Source: Muscardinus avellanarius (lineage: Eukaryota; Chordata; Mammalia; Rodentia; Gliridae). From it: 64,000 bases of DNA. Position numbers and translations under genes: made by a program. Of this stretch, positions 30,637 through 41,357 are shown one piece after another. The stretch covers positions 29,271,800 to 29,335,799 of the forward strand of contig OY726560.1 of the NCBI GenBank assembly GCA_963383645.1. Direction: 5' to 3'. Position 1 is the stretch's first letter. Each line of letters starts with the position of its first letter. The notes beneath the pieces were generated by a model. That model was not told where the DNA came from. It saw nothing but the letters and a program-made list of their open reading frames with translations, and searched no databases.

Positions 30637-30800
30637 TAATGTACATGATATACATTAAAAAACATTAAAAGTCAATCACTAAGGAGAGAGAGGGGGAGAA
30701 ATGGAGTGGGAATTGGAAAGGGCTCACTGGGTGATGTGTGCATGTATGCCTCTACCATCTTGTAGAGGCATACAATGTATCAATTAAAATTATATATATA
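30637..30800 (+). mobile_element. Sense 3' end of the same 5'-inverted L1
   Basis: CCTAATGTACATGATATACA, AAGTCAATCACTAAGGAGAG, GATGTGTGCATGTATGCCTC and an A-rich end. In the parent element this directly follows the segment that is inverted to its left. Confidence 0.85.
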
Positions 30801-31158
30801 CAGGAAAAATTAAACTAAATATTGATACTATGGCATCCTGTTGGGTGAAGGTGCCACCACCCACGTGTAGTCACTGCTTAGAAGGTCCTTTCTGTCACTA
30901 AGAAATTTCTATTCTGCCTTCTACAGTATTTTTGCTCAATATAGGAATCAGTTTTTATTGGGAATATCTACACACTACACAGCTTCTGTGGATCAGGGTG
31001 GGCATCTCTTTGAGAATGTCAATAGTTCAATAATTTCATAGAATTTTCTTATTTATATTTATGTGAACCCTACAGCTTAGGTGTAGTATGTCCATATTTA
31101 TAGATGAGGACATTTAGAATCAGACTATTCTGATTCCAATTAGAATAAAATTATTCTG

Positions 31159-31159
<1 letters not shown>
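30801..31159. other. Background with possible MIR relic
   Basis: Around 31060-31120, GAACCCTACAGCTTAGGTGT and TATTTATAGATGAGGACATT resemble the conserved MIR core in plus orientation. The rest is unassigned. Confidence 0.45.

Positions 31160-31237
<78 letters not shown>
31160..31237 (+). repeat. (AT)n(GT)n compound microsatellite
   Basis: About 19 AT units run directly into about 19 GT units. Confidence 0.98.
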
Positions 31238-31238
<1 letters not shown>

Positions 31239-32467
31239 TCAACTGAGATATAAGCCTGGGTCACTGAATTTAGGGCCCATTTTTGTTCATTATGTGTTAA
31301 ATTTTTAAAGTTTTATTTAAAACAACTAGGTATTTTTACAAGGAAGGATATGCTCTTTATGTGGGCCATTACCGAGTTCCATCTTGCGACAGTTTTTTAT
31401 TTTCATTATCTACTTGATTTACTAGAACATCCTTATTAAATTCTCACCTTTTACTTGATACTGTCCTCCAAAAGAAGAATTTAGAACTTAGTATTTGCTT
31501 AGTGCTGATTTTCCCAAGGCTGACCTATGCTAAAAAACAAAACAAAACAAAACATCAGTCCTAAACTGATAGGTAAAATGCTACATAGGTCTTTATTAAT
31601 ATTATTGTGATTCTAAATGATCCAATTCTGAGTTTAAAATTTGATAACAAAAACATTTTAAGTAAACAACTGAATTGGTGAAAAGGAAAACATGGCATAC
31701 ACCTTGGTTAAAAAATTCTTAGAATATCACTAATGTATCACTTTTTGTTTAGATGCTGGATATTTCTGAAAAATAACTAGCACAGATATAATTGAAATAT
31801 CAACATTTAGTCACAAGAAAGTGACAAAAATATGTTATTCTCTTTTAAATACTTAGTTTATGCCTAATTTTTTGTGACTGTCATTCAAATTTTATCAATT
31901 ATATATTATCAATTTATAAGAAATAAACCATTTCTTATAAATTGAGTAGCACTGAAAAATGTTATTGTAACTGATATCAAACCTTAGAAGTGAGTATTGA
32001 TTAAAAATAAATTTTATGTACTTTTTACTTTTTTAGTATATTTTTGTATGCATATATATGTATATATATGATAGATATTAATAGGTGATAGTTTGATTCT
32101 TAGAAAAGTATGTTACTTTTTTTACTGCCTGTTATGTGCAACATAGTTTATTATATGTGAGTTCCTGCTGGAGACACAGAAAACATGTATTTGCTTTCAT
32201 AAAAACTTAAACTAGGAGAGAATTACAGATCCTTAAAAAATACTAGAATGACTTTAAGTCATTCTAGATGACTTAAAGAGAACATGGGGAAGAAAAAAGT
32301 GAGTATATATTAGCCAATTATTGTTTTGTTATTTCTCATTCTTTTTGTTCCCTTTCTACCATAGAAATGAGATATGATTGAAATAAAAAGTTGACTATCT
32401 GCTTATTAAATTTGCAATTGTTAAGAAAGTTATTAATATGCTGTGACATAGTGTATTTTGTATTTAT
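31238..32467. other. AT-rich background with two perfect palindromes
   Basis: No gene or named repeat. Perfect inverted repeats lie at 31909-31945 (16-bp arms) and 32243-32267 (11-bp arms); see findings. Confidence 0.5.
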
Positions 32468-32632
32468 TATTTTTCCTTTGTAACACTGAGGATTGAACTC
32501 AGAGCTTACCACATGCTAGAAAAGCATTGAGCTACATTCCCATCCCCTTTACAAATCTTCTACAGGCCTCTCTAAATTACCTATGCTTGCTTTGAACTTG
32601 TGTGCCTCCTATTTCAGCATACTGAGGAAGTA
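32468..32632 (-). mobile_element. Old tRNA-derived SINE (ID/tRNA-Ala-like)
   Basis: On minus, ATGGGAATGTAGCTCAATGC is followed by a variable arm (TTCTAGCATGTGG) and GAGTTCAATCCTCAGTG. These resemble pol III A and B boxes with the anticodon-arm spacing of a tRNA. The other SINEs here have a shortened tRNA-like tail, whereas this one keeps a longer tRNA-like part. A 7SL-like remainder may follow to 32632. Confidence 0.6.
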
Positions 32633-33599
32633 TAATTTAAGCTTTCATAAATTATGAAATTTTGGACCAAATCAGAAGTATTTATACTTCTCATACATAT
32701 CTAAACGCTAAAGAAGGTTTGTGTGCTTTTATGAGGAACATATTATAAAGTTCAAGAAATCATTTATATTTGCACTCACACCAGTAGAATTAGATGAGAA
32801 TCCATAGGAACACAGTTCTGAGACCTCTCAGTCTCTCCAGTAATCCAATCATTGAATAGCATGCAAATGACCTAACAGGAATACAATCAGGGCTACAAGT
32901 GCAAGTAATTTCCATTCTCATTACTGCTTAATGAGGTTTTGCTGTAATTTTAAGGCAGTGGAAACCTGTAGGAAGGGATTTTTTTTTTGTCCTTTTGCTT
33001 TAAACTACTTCCTCCAATTAGATTGAGCAACAAATTACTGCTTTCTCTGATCAAAGAACTACAGAAAAGTTTCTAATGTAAGTTTTTTTACATTATAAGT
33101 GTGTTTTGAAGCCTTCTAATTCATGAATTAAAGTGAGGTTAGCCATAATGGTCTTAATTTCTCTACATTTTTGGGTTATATTTAATAACCTAGGTTGTAT
33201 AAGAACTTCTGGCTCTATAGTCTATCACCCATCCTCTCAATTTTTATATAAGATTCAAATATACTTTCAGACAAATGCTTACTTCTTAGGCATTGAAATT
33301 CAGAGTGTAGAAAAGTTGTTTCCAGGTTGCTGTGGTCGGGCTAGAGCCAGGCATAATTATGAAAATCACTGAACACTTGAAATAAAAGGTCATGTAGAGA
33401 GCATTATCCACCCACTATATTACCCCTGCATTCTGCAAATGAGCTGGAAAGAAGCTAAAATTATCTAACCAGTGGTTCACAGAGAACTATTGATGAAGCT
33501 ACCTCTCATACCTCCTGGTTAGGAGTTAAGTTTGCATTTTTGTTGTCTCTGATAACTAGACATTTTTTTCTCCCTCTCGTGGTCACCCTATAAAATTAA
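32633..33599. other. Background, no gene recognised
   Basis: A 79-codon plus frame at 33133-33372 has no motif. The DNA is AT-rich and unassigned. Confidence 0.5.
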
Positions 33600-33860
33600 T
33601 AGCTACTACTTATGTATTAAGTAGTTACTGTTATGTATATCTAATTTGTATGATTCAATATAAGTGTGCTTTTTTCATCTCTAATATTAATAACAGCCTA
33701 CAAAATGGGTACAATTACTAACTCACTTTAACAGATACGGATAATGTGGTCTGAAAAATTTCCGTGTTTTTTCTTTACACAGTACATGGTTATGTCAGGG
33801 AAATAAACACAAGGTCTGTCTAACTTCAGGCCTTTGTTTTTATTTACTACAGGAAACTGA
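33600..33860 (+). mobile_element. MIR-like SINE relic
   Basis: ACAGCCTACAAAATGGGTAC, TTTAACAGATACGGATAATG, TACATGGTTATGTCAGGGAA and TCTGTCTAACTTCAGGCC follow the order of MIR consensus blocks (core, then the region up to the L2-like end). Strong divergence. Confidence 0.6.
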
Positions 33861-34190
33861 CTCTAGTAACATTCTGTGCCCATTCAGCTGGACCAGATAT
33901 CCCATTTCTTTATAAAACTCACCCAAAGCTAATTTATTAAAGTATTATTATCAACTGGTTTACCCTAAGCTATCCCAGAATGAAAGTAGAAATGTATTTT
34001 CTTTCTGAAGATAGATGATTTTTACTAAAGGAACAGTGATATTAGCCATAATAACAACACTAATAATCACAATAAAATTTTAGTATTGAAAATGTATCTC
34101 TTACTCAATGACTAAGAAAGAAATTTAAGGAGATGAGAGCCCTTACTGTGACCTTTATTTATTGTCCATTGTGGACTGTGATATTCACCA
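33861..34190. other. AT-rich background
   Basis: Nothing recognised. Confidence 0.5.
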
Positions 34191-34420
34191 ACTTGGCTTT
34201 ACTTTAACCAAAATGCCAGACCAAGAGCAACTTAGAGGAGGAAAGGCTTATTTGACAGATATCTTTGCTGTATAGAGTAGTATTGGCTGTATTTTGTTTT
34301 CTTCCAGAGTTTGAAATATATCATCCCAGGACCTCCTGGCTTTTATAACTTGGTTTGAGAACTCTGGAGTGATTCTTATTGGTTTGCCTCTGAATTTCAC
34401 TTGCTCTTTTATTTTTTTAT
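34191..34420 (-). mobile_element. Possible old L1 relic, antisense
   Basis: ATCATCCCAGGACCTCCTGG and following text resemble an antisense L1 or LTR internal block but not securely. The sequence continues after the SINE at 34690-34790 and perhaps at 35030-35200. Confidence 0.3.
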
Positions 34421-34452
34421 TTATTATTATTATTATTTATTATTTATTATTA

Positions 34453-34494
<42 letters not shown>

Positions 34495-34672
34495 TGGTGG
34501 TACTGGGTTTCCTGGAAGCCCTTCTACTTTAGGTCTACACTCCCAGACCTATTTTATATTTTTATTTGGAAACAGGGTCTCTTAAAGCCAGCGAGGCTGG
34601 CTTCGAACCTGTGTGATCCTCCTGTCTCGCCTAACAAGCGCGGGGATTACAAGCGTGCGCCACCATGCCCGG
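34421..34672 (-). mobile_element. Composite SINE type A with (TTA)n tail and 17-bp duplication
   Basis: CTCTTTTATTTTTTTAT is exactly repeated at 34404-34420 and 34673-34689. Between the repeats is an expanded (TTA)n tail followed by the type-A body with GTTTCCTGGAAGCCC, CTTAAAGCCAGCGAGGCTGG and the CpG-rich head GCGTGCGCCACCATGCCCGG. The 191-codon plus frame starting at 34369 is this SINE read through. Confidence 0.95.
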
Positions 34673-34787
34673 CTCTTTTATTTTTTTATCACAGAATTCA
34701 GAGTTGGTTTGGTGCTTTCAGATCTGGTGTTTTTATCAGAGTTTTGTGTATGGTGTTTAGCCACAGCCTGTGTTCCTGCCCCTTCTC

Positions 34788-34825
34788 TCATGCTCTCTCT
34801 CTCTCTCTCATGCTTTCTCTCTCTC
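34788..34825 (+). repeat. (CT)n-rich tract
   Basis: CTCTCTCTCTCTCATGCTTT-type imperfect repeat next to the 3' end of the following minus-strand SINE. Confidence 0.9.
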
Positions 34826-35025
34826 TGGTGGTACTGAGGGTGGAACCCAGGGGCATTCTGCCGTTTAGCTACAGGCCTAGCCCTATTTTTTATTCTTTAT
34901 TTGGAAACAGAATCTCACTGAGTTGCAAAGGGCCTAAGTATTAGCTGAGGCTATCCTCAAACCACATTCCTCCTGTTCAGCGTCCCAAATGCTGGGATTA
35001 CAAGCATGCACCACCATGACCAGCT
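34826..35025 (-). mobile_element. Composite SINE type B
   Basis: GGTACTGAGGGTGGAACCCA tail, GAATCTCACTGAGTTGC block, and GGGATTACAAGCATGCACCA head end on plus. Confidence 0.88.
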
Positions 35026-35213
35026 TTTATGGTCTCTTTTTAATTACCCTGTGGGAATTTTATACTCATGTTCCTGCCTTCAGGGTGCCCAGTGAAGGAG
35101 GCCTTGGGATGGATGGGGACACAGATATGATCATCCTTCTCTGTTTTTTGTCACAGGTCTGGGTGATTCTTTGTTTGGTGATCTCAATATCTTTGAAGTA
35201 GGTCTGAGAGGTT

Positions 35214-35427
35214 TCTTTTTTTTTTCTTTTTTTTTTTTTTTTGTGGTACTGGGGTTCCTGGAAGCCCTTCTACCTCCGGGCTACACTCCCAGACCTCTTT
35301 TTACATTTATTATTTGGAAACAGGGTCTCCTAAACCAGCTCACGCGACTGGCTTCTAACCTGTGCTATCCTCCTGTCTCTGCCTCCCAAGCGCGGGGATT
35401 ACAAGCGTGCACCACCACACCCAGCTT
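35214..35427 (-). mobile_element. Composite SINE type A with target duplication
   Basis: Poly-T, then GGTTCCTGGAAGCCCTTCTA, CTCCTAAACCAGCTCACGCG and GCGTGCACCACCACACCC. GGTCTGAGAGGTTT at 35201-35214 corresponds to GGTCTGAGGTTT from 35428. Confidence 0.9.
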
Positions 35428-35439
35428 GGTCTGAGGTTT

Positions 35440-36705
35440 TGAATATAAGGTTTTGGGGGTTTTCTAAAGGTTTCCACTGGTCTCTGGGAGCGTGGTCCAA
35501 GTGCTGTCTGCTGTATTACTGATCTCAAATCACTAACTAGTGGCTTTCTCCCCCCTCCCTTTTATAGCCTGAGTTTTTAAAGATGGCCTTGTAGGTATTA
35601 TTGGATTTCTTTGTCTTTAATTCCCACCTTCCATGGGGGTAGTCTGGTATGTGGGGGCAGCTCAGCTCAGAGCTCCCCCGCCCCCAATTCTGGAAATAGG
35701 CTCATCTGAGGGTCATTACTTTGTCACCATCTTCCCATGGATCCTATTTCTTAATTAAATGCTATGTTTAAACTCATGACTTAGATTCTTTCTCAAATAT
35801 GCTAATTGCACAATGTATATTAAAGCCACAAAATATAAATACTATGAGTTGTTATAAAGTAGTTTTATTAATGGAGCAAGTATTTTATACAATTACCCTT
35901 TATATCTCTATGCATTCAACCAAACACAGATTGGAAATACAAAAAACAAAAAGCATCTATATTGATTACATACAGATTTCTTAACATAATTATTCCCTTG
36001 ATAGTATAACAACTATTTATATTGCATTTATATTTTATAAAGTATTATAAATACTTAGTGATAATTGAATCTACTTGAAAGAATGTGCATGAGTTATATA
36101 TCATTTTATATAAAATTTGAACATCCAGTTCATTTAGAGAATTGAATATCACCAGATTTTTAGATTCACAGGTTTCCTGGAACCAGTCCCCAAAAGAAGA
36201 GCCATATTAATTCAATTCAGTGATGTGCTAATAATATCACCAAAACTTTGAATTTTGTATACATTGAATAAAAATGTACTAAAACATTATAAAATATTTT
36301 ATATTAGGTAATATAGAATCCCTTTTTTAAAAATTTTGCTAGTAAGAGGTTATAAAGTTAGGAACAACACTAGTTTATTATATTGTATCACAGTCTATTT
36401 ACACCCATTTGTCAGTGTATACTGGAGATATCTTCACTGTGGTTTTTTTTGGGGGGGATTTAAACAATGCTCATTTACTCATTTACAACTCTGGAGATCA
36501 GAAATCCAAAATAATTAAGGTTTCAGCAGGACCTTGTTCCCTCTAAAGGCTATGAAGAAAATCTGTATCCTGTTTCTTCCAGGTTTAGGTGGCTACTGGT
36601 ACTTTTTTTTTTTTTTATGGCCATATTACTCTAGTGTTCAACTCTCTTTCTTTTGTCTTCATATCACCTTATTCTCTGTATGTGTCAAGTATTCTCTAGC
36701 TCATG
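35440..36705. other. Background, no gene recognised
   Basis: Positions 35440-35750 are GC-richer with CCCCCC-type runs (CCCCCCTCCC, TCCCCCGCCCCC) and could be a decayed 5' UTR or LTR. The rest is AT-rich. No coding evidence. Confidence 0.4.
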
Positions 36706-36708
36706 TTT

Positions 36709-36764
<56 letters not shown>

Positions 36765-36782
36765 TTTTCCTTTCCTTCTTTC
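36706..36782 (+). repeat. (TTTC)n microsatellite
   Basis: About 17 TTTC units then TTCC/TTTC variants. It creates a spurious 95-codon frame rich in Phe, Leu and Ser. Confidence 0.97.
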
Positions 36783-37000
36783 TTCCTTATTATATTGTGT
36801 TTTAATAGTTATAAAATGTAAAAAGCTGCTCTCTATTTTTATGTGTAAAATTTCACTTAATATTTAACTGAAAAATAAATTGTTTGTGTATAAGGTAGTT
36901 AAATGTCAAACAAGCAAAATGGCAAATTGTTTCCCAAAGTGCTTCTATCAATTTTGATCAATACCAGTATCACATGTCACATTATTACCAGTCTGATGAC

Positions 37001-37212
37001 TTTTTTTTTTTTTCCGGTACTGGGGATAGAACCCAGTGGTATTGCACCTCCAAGTTAAAGCCCCAGTTTCATTTTTGATCCTTTATTTTGAAATAGGGTC
37101 TCAGTGAGTTCCAAAGGGCCTCACTAAGTAGTTGAGGCTGGCTGTGAACCACCATTCTCCTGTCTCAACCTCCCAAATGCTGGGATTACAAGCATGTGCC
37201 ACCATGACCAGT
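37001..37212 (-). mobile_element. Composite SINE type B with target duplication
   Basis: Poly-T, tail GTACTGGGGATAGAACCCAG, GTAGTTGAGGCTGGCTGTGA block and head end GTGCCACCATGACCAG. CTGATGAC at 36993-37000 matches CTGATGAA at 37213-37220. Confidence 0.9.
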
Positions 37213-37224
37213 TCTGATGAATTT

Positions 37225-37560
37225 TTAAATGTATTGTGTTTTATCTCCCTCATTACTTTGAGGTAGATAAGAACTTTCAATATTTATAGGCTAAATTTGT
37301 TTTGTTAAATGACTTCAGATGTTTTGAATGCTTTTATGTGTAAGTTCTTAACTTTAATTTTTAGGATTTATTCATAGTTTATATTATTCTTTTGTCAATC
37401 AGGTGTGCTATGAATTTTTTCTCCTAGCCTATAAACTTTTTTAGTATATTTTAGTTTCAGGTGTGCTATGAATTTTTTCTCCTAGCCTATAAACTTTTTT
37501 AGTATATTTTAGTTGTACACTTTGAGGAATACAATTTAACTTTTATTTCTAATGTGTAAT
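37225..37560 (-). mobile_element. L1 LINE fragment, antisense, with 58-bp duplication
   Basis: TTTTTCTCCTAGCCTATAAA and neighbouring sequence resemble the reverse complement of an ORF2 segment where L1 antisense normally reads TTTTCTCCCAGTCTGTGG. The unit 37400-37457 is repeated at 37458-37514. Confidence 0.55.
37400..37514 (+). repeat. Tandem duplication, two copies of 58 bp
   Basis: CAGGTGTGCTATGAATTTTT begins both copies and TAGTATATTTTAGTT ends both. They appear identical over 57 bases. Being so exact within old sequence, the duplication is recent or is an assembly artefact. Confidence 0.95.
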
Positions 37561-37704
37561 ATGATTTAAAATGATAGAATAAAACATGCTATCAAATGTT
37601 TAAGTATTTTGATGATAACATTTTTTCTTTAATATGTTTTGATTCTGTATTGTATTAATCAAAATTCTCCATAGAACAGAAACAAAATAGAAAATAAGGA
37701 TTTA

Positions 37705-37936
37705 AACCAGGCATGGTGGTGCATGCTTGTAATCCCAACGTTCAGGAGGCTGAGTCTAGAGGATCGCGGTTCATGGACAGCCTCAGATACTTAATGAGGC
37801 CCTCTGAAACTCAGTGAGACCCGGTTTCAAAATAAAGAATAATAAAAAAAATAAGGCAGGGAGTGTAGCGAGGAGGTTGAATGCCCCTGGGTTCCATTCC
37901 CAGACCCACAAAAATAAAAGAAAAGAAGAAAAGAAG
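37705..37936 (+). mobile_element. Composite SINE type B
   Basis: ACCAGGCATGGTGGTGCATG head, CTCAGTGAGACCCGGTTTC block, tail AGGTTGAATGCCCCTGGGTT and an A/G-rich end. Flanks AAGGATTTA and AAGGGTTTA are an approximate duplication. Confidence 0.88.
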
Positions 37937-37943
37937 GGTTTAT

Positions 37944-37947
37944 ACAC

Positions 37948-37996
<49 letters not shown>

Positions 37997-38001
37997 AATC
38001 A

Positions 38002-38042
<41 letters not shown>
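37944..38042 (+). repeat. (AC)n and (GA)n microsatellites
   Basis: (AC)n at 37944-37993 and (GA)n at 38007-38042 are separated by 13 bases. Confidence 0.98.
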
Positions 38043-38046
<4 letters not shown>

Positions 38047-38049
38047 ATA

Positions 38050-38300
38050 AGTATGTAAGTAGAAAGGTAGATATTTTTAAGAATTTTTAAAGTTTGTCCA
38101 AAAATCTACAGTGTAGACAAGCAGGCTGAAGATTAAAGGAAGTTGAATATTATAGCTCAAGTAAAAATTGTAGCTCGAGTAAAAAGACAGCTTAAGTAGG
38201 GGCTGTCTGTCCTTTATTCATAAGGACCTCAACTGAATTAGACCTCACTTATGACTATTTCAACTTAATTTTCTCTCAAGAGAGGGTAATGTCAAAGGTC
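38050..38300 (+). mobile_element. Unclassified old dispersed repeat
   Basis: ATCTACAGTGTAGACAAGCA, GGACCTCAACTGAATTAGA and TCTCTCAAGAGAGGGTAATG recall a mammalian repeat whose start may be at 37650 (ATTAATCAAAATTCTCCATA). The SINE and microsatellites would lie inside it. I cannot name the family. Confidence 0.4.
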
Positions 38301-39039
38301 TTAAGAATACTGGGAAATATGAATAGTATAAGCTTGGACTTCCTTTAACAGATTCTTAGTAGAAATATGTATATTAATTTTGCTGGAATAGACTTGGAGA
38401 AAATAAGGTACATGATACAAAAGAGATTATAGGCATTCATTTTAATAGTAGAAGTTCATAAATGTGTATTATCTCATCCTTTTATTCATAGAATTGCAAT
38501 CTAATTAAAAATATGTTCATAAAAATTTTGAAGAATACAGTATAGCCTATTCAGCATGGACAGAATAAGAAATAAATGGTATTTTAGATGTTTCTTCAGT
38601 CACTTTTTAATTCACTAGTTTATATAAATACTATATAAATCTATGTAGTATGTCTATCTAAATAAATATGACTTATTTAAATTAATTTTTGTTAGATTTC
38701 TCTTTGTTGGAGTAAATGTCTTTTTACCAGAAATTAAATTTAAATAAGCATGACATAAATAATCTTAGAGAGTGTCACATGGTAATAACATGGTAATAAT
38801 AAAATTTATATAAACTATATGATATTTTGCTCTTTTATAAGAGCTAATCATGTCATATATTTTACAAAATATTAGCTGATTGCATGGTCTTTTGACATTT
38901 GTATCATATTTCCTCATTAAAATAACTTCTGCCCTCCTCTGGTGAGAGTAATGATGTGAAATTAATATTGCTCATTGTTTCTATGTTTGGTCAGGATCTT
39001 CACCTTTTCATTTAAGTAAAGAATTTTTAGCACCAGAAA
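38301..39039. other. AT-rich background
   Basis: Nothing recognised. Confidence 0.5.
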
Positions 39040-39770
39040 TCAATTTTCTAAACTGTAGAGAGGATTTGGAGAAGTGTCAACTCTAATACATTGTTGGAGA
39101 GATTGCAAATTAGTGTAACCAAAACAGGAATGAACATACCATATAACCCAGCAATACTATTTCTGAGTAATTACTTAAAAGAATGAAAACCAAACTACAA
39201 GGCTAATTAATGCATGCATATCTATGCCTATAGCTACACAATTCACAATTGCCAAGCTATGGAACCAGCCAAGATGCCCATTAGTAGATGAATGGATTAC
39301 AAAACTATGAGGTATGTACAGAATAAGAATAAAAAATAAAGCCATAAAAAAGAAAAAATGTTGCAGGAAAATGGATAGAACTGGAAGACATTTTGCTAAG
39401 GAAGATTAGTCAGACATAAAAAGTGAAAAGTTGGGTATTCTCCCTGATATGCATAAGCTGGGGTGAAAATGGAAGAAGAATTCCAGACAAAGGAGAAACC
39501 TTAAATGAATAAAGAAGGCAGATTAACTGAGGGAGATGGGAAGACAGAAGAGGCAAACACCCTAATGCACATGATGTATAGTCACAAGCTTATCAAAGCC
39601 AATCCCTAAGATGAACACAAGAAAAAGGGAGGAGAGGGGAATGGGGTGGAAATCGGAGCAGGGCTAAATAAGTGCTGTGTTTATGACTGCCTCTATCATC
39701 TTGTATTTCATCAAGATGTATGATTACAATGCATCAATAAATTTTAAAAATAATAATAAATAAATTGTAA
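39040..39770 (+). pseudogene. L1 LINE: ORF2 3' end and 3' UTR
   Basis: GAGAGGATTTGGAGAAGTGT, AACCCAGCAATACTATTTCT, GCCAAGATGCCCATTAGTAG and TAGTCAGACATAAAAAGTG are ORF2 3'-end blocks. CCTAATGCACATGATGTATA, CAATCCCTAAGATGAACAC and GCATCAATAAATTTTAAAAA are the 3' UTR and tail. 5'-truncated. This copy shows the uninverted order of the segments rearranged at 30.4 kb and 62.7 kb. Confidence 0.9.
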
Positions 39771-41109
39771 TGGTAATGGTCACCAGATTAGAGAAAAAGA
39801 AAAAATCAGAAATTTTTATAGTATATTCAAAAGGGTTCTATTTTGTTTTTTATAATGTTTAGAGATAATAAAGATAAAAGAAGACATTTAATTAAATAAT
39901 AGTCTCAAAAACAAAACAAAACAAAAAACCCCAAAACATTGGCAAATAAACTTAGGGGTAATATAGCTATTCAGAAAATTGCACTCAAAATGAACAAACA
40001 ACTATTTTCTGTTTCATGAAAGTTTTTCTATCATGCATTAGAGTATTTGACACATTCAGATGTCATGTCTACTCTTGCAAATTTTAACTATCATGTTTTC
40101 ATAGATGATAAGAAAAATTAGATTTTATTTCAATAATTCAGTAATTGAGAAAATTAAAAATGCTGCATATTAGAACTTAATTATACATATGGAAATGTTT
40201 GGGAAAATACCAAAGCTTTTACATATGTACACCCGTGTTTCCCACAAATACTTGTAAATGTTTACCTTGAAATATTTTAAAATGTTCTTTTGAAAAGAGT
40301 TAACATTCTCTGTACATAAGCATCCTAAAACGTATTCTGCTCTGACTGAGATAATGAGATAAGCATAGCTGGAATCCTAATATGATTGTGCTTTTATGCT
40401 CTCATTTTTGTTCACAGTTCATAAATTGCTATATTATCTGTCAATGCTTTGACTTTACTTGAGAAAGAAATAAGAAGATGCTTTTAGGGTGAAAAAGAAG
40501 ATATGCATCTTTGGTTCTTTAAACATATGATATTTGATATGCTTAATAGCATTATAATATAATGATGTTGTCTTCTCTCTATAAAAATGACACTACTGAA
40601 ATACGCTTAGTAGAGTGGGGACTATGAATTGCTTTCCTGGAGCAATACGATGTATGACATTACTCACCTATACTCTGTGCTCAGCCCTCTTGTAAGAAGC
40701 ACAATACACTTGCTATATATTTTTTTTATTTCAGGTGCTCCATTTATGATTTATATAGGCCTATAAAGATGATATCCTACAGTAGCAGTGGGTTACAAAA
40801 TGTATTGTTGTTGTGGAATTCTGCTCTCAAATAAAATCTTTCTTTAAGGCACAACATGTAAAGCTCATAAAAGTTGGGCTGTAGTCCTAAATAAAACAGT
40901 ATTCTTTTCTTCTTCCCTTTGGTAGATATCCCCAGAGATTTCTGAGACCAGAACATTATAGATCACTATTATTTAAAAATATGCATTGAAATGTCATTAA
41001 AAATATCTAGGCAACAAAAGATAAGACTGTGAATGCTTAAGATTAATAATCATATTATTGTCATCAGAGCAAATATTTTGGGTGACTATTTTTAATGTAT
41101 TCCAAACCT
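39771..41109. other. AT-rich background
   Basis: Nothing recognised. Confidence 0.5.
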
Positions 41110-41357
41110 ATTATTATTATTATTATTATTATTATGTTATTATTTTAATTTTTATTATTTGGCACTAGATATTGAACCCCAGGGTATTCAACCTCCATGT
41201 TATACCCACAGCTCTATTGATTTTATTTTTAAACAGGGTCTCACTACATTGCAAAAGGCTTTATTAAGTTGCTGAGGCTGCCTGCTAGCCTGCTATTATT
41301 CTGTCTCAACCTCCCAAGTACTGGGATGACAAGAATGCACCATGCCATTCAGCTTGA
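41110..41357 (-). mobile_element. Old composite SINE with (TTA)n tail
   Basis: (TTA)n at 41110-41135, then ATATTGAACCCCAGGGTATT tail, AAGTTGCTGAGGCTGCCTGC block and GGGATGACAAGAATGCACCA head end on plus. Well diverged. Confidence 0.82.

Noticed and set aside
32478..32550. tRNA gene
   Set aside because: The A and B box-like parts are present but the stems are eroded and a SINE-like continuation follows, so it is a SINE relic.
34369..34944. 191-codon open frame on plus with hydrophobic stretch
   Set aside because: The Ile/Tyr-rich start is the (TTA)n SINE tail and the rest is antisense SINE sequence.
37944..38042. (AC)n and (GA)n tract as a regulatory element
   Set aside because: Ordinary microsatellites next to a SINE tail; nothing shows regulatory use.
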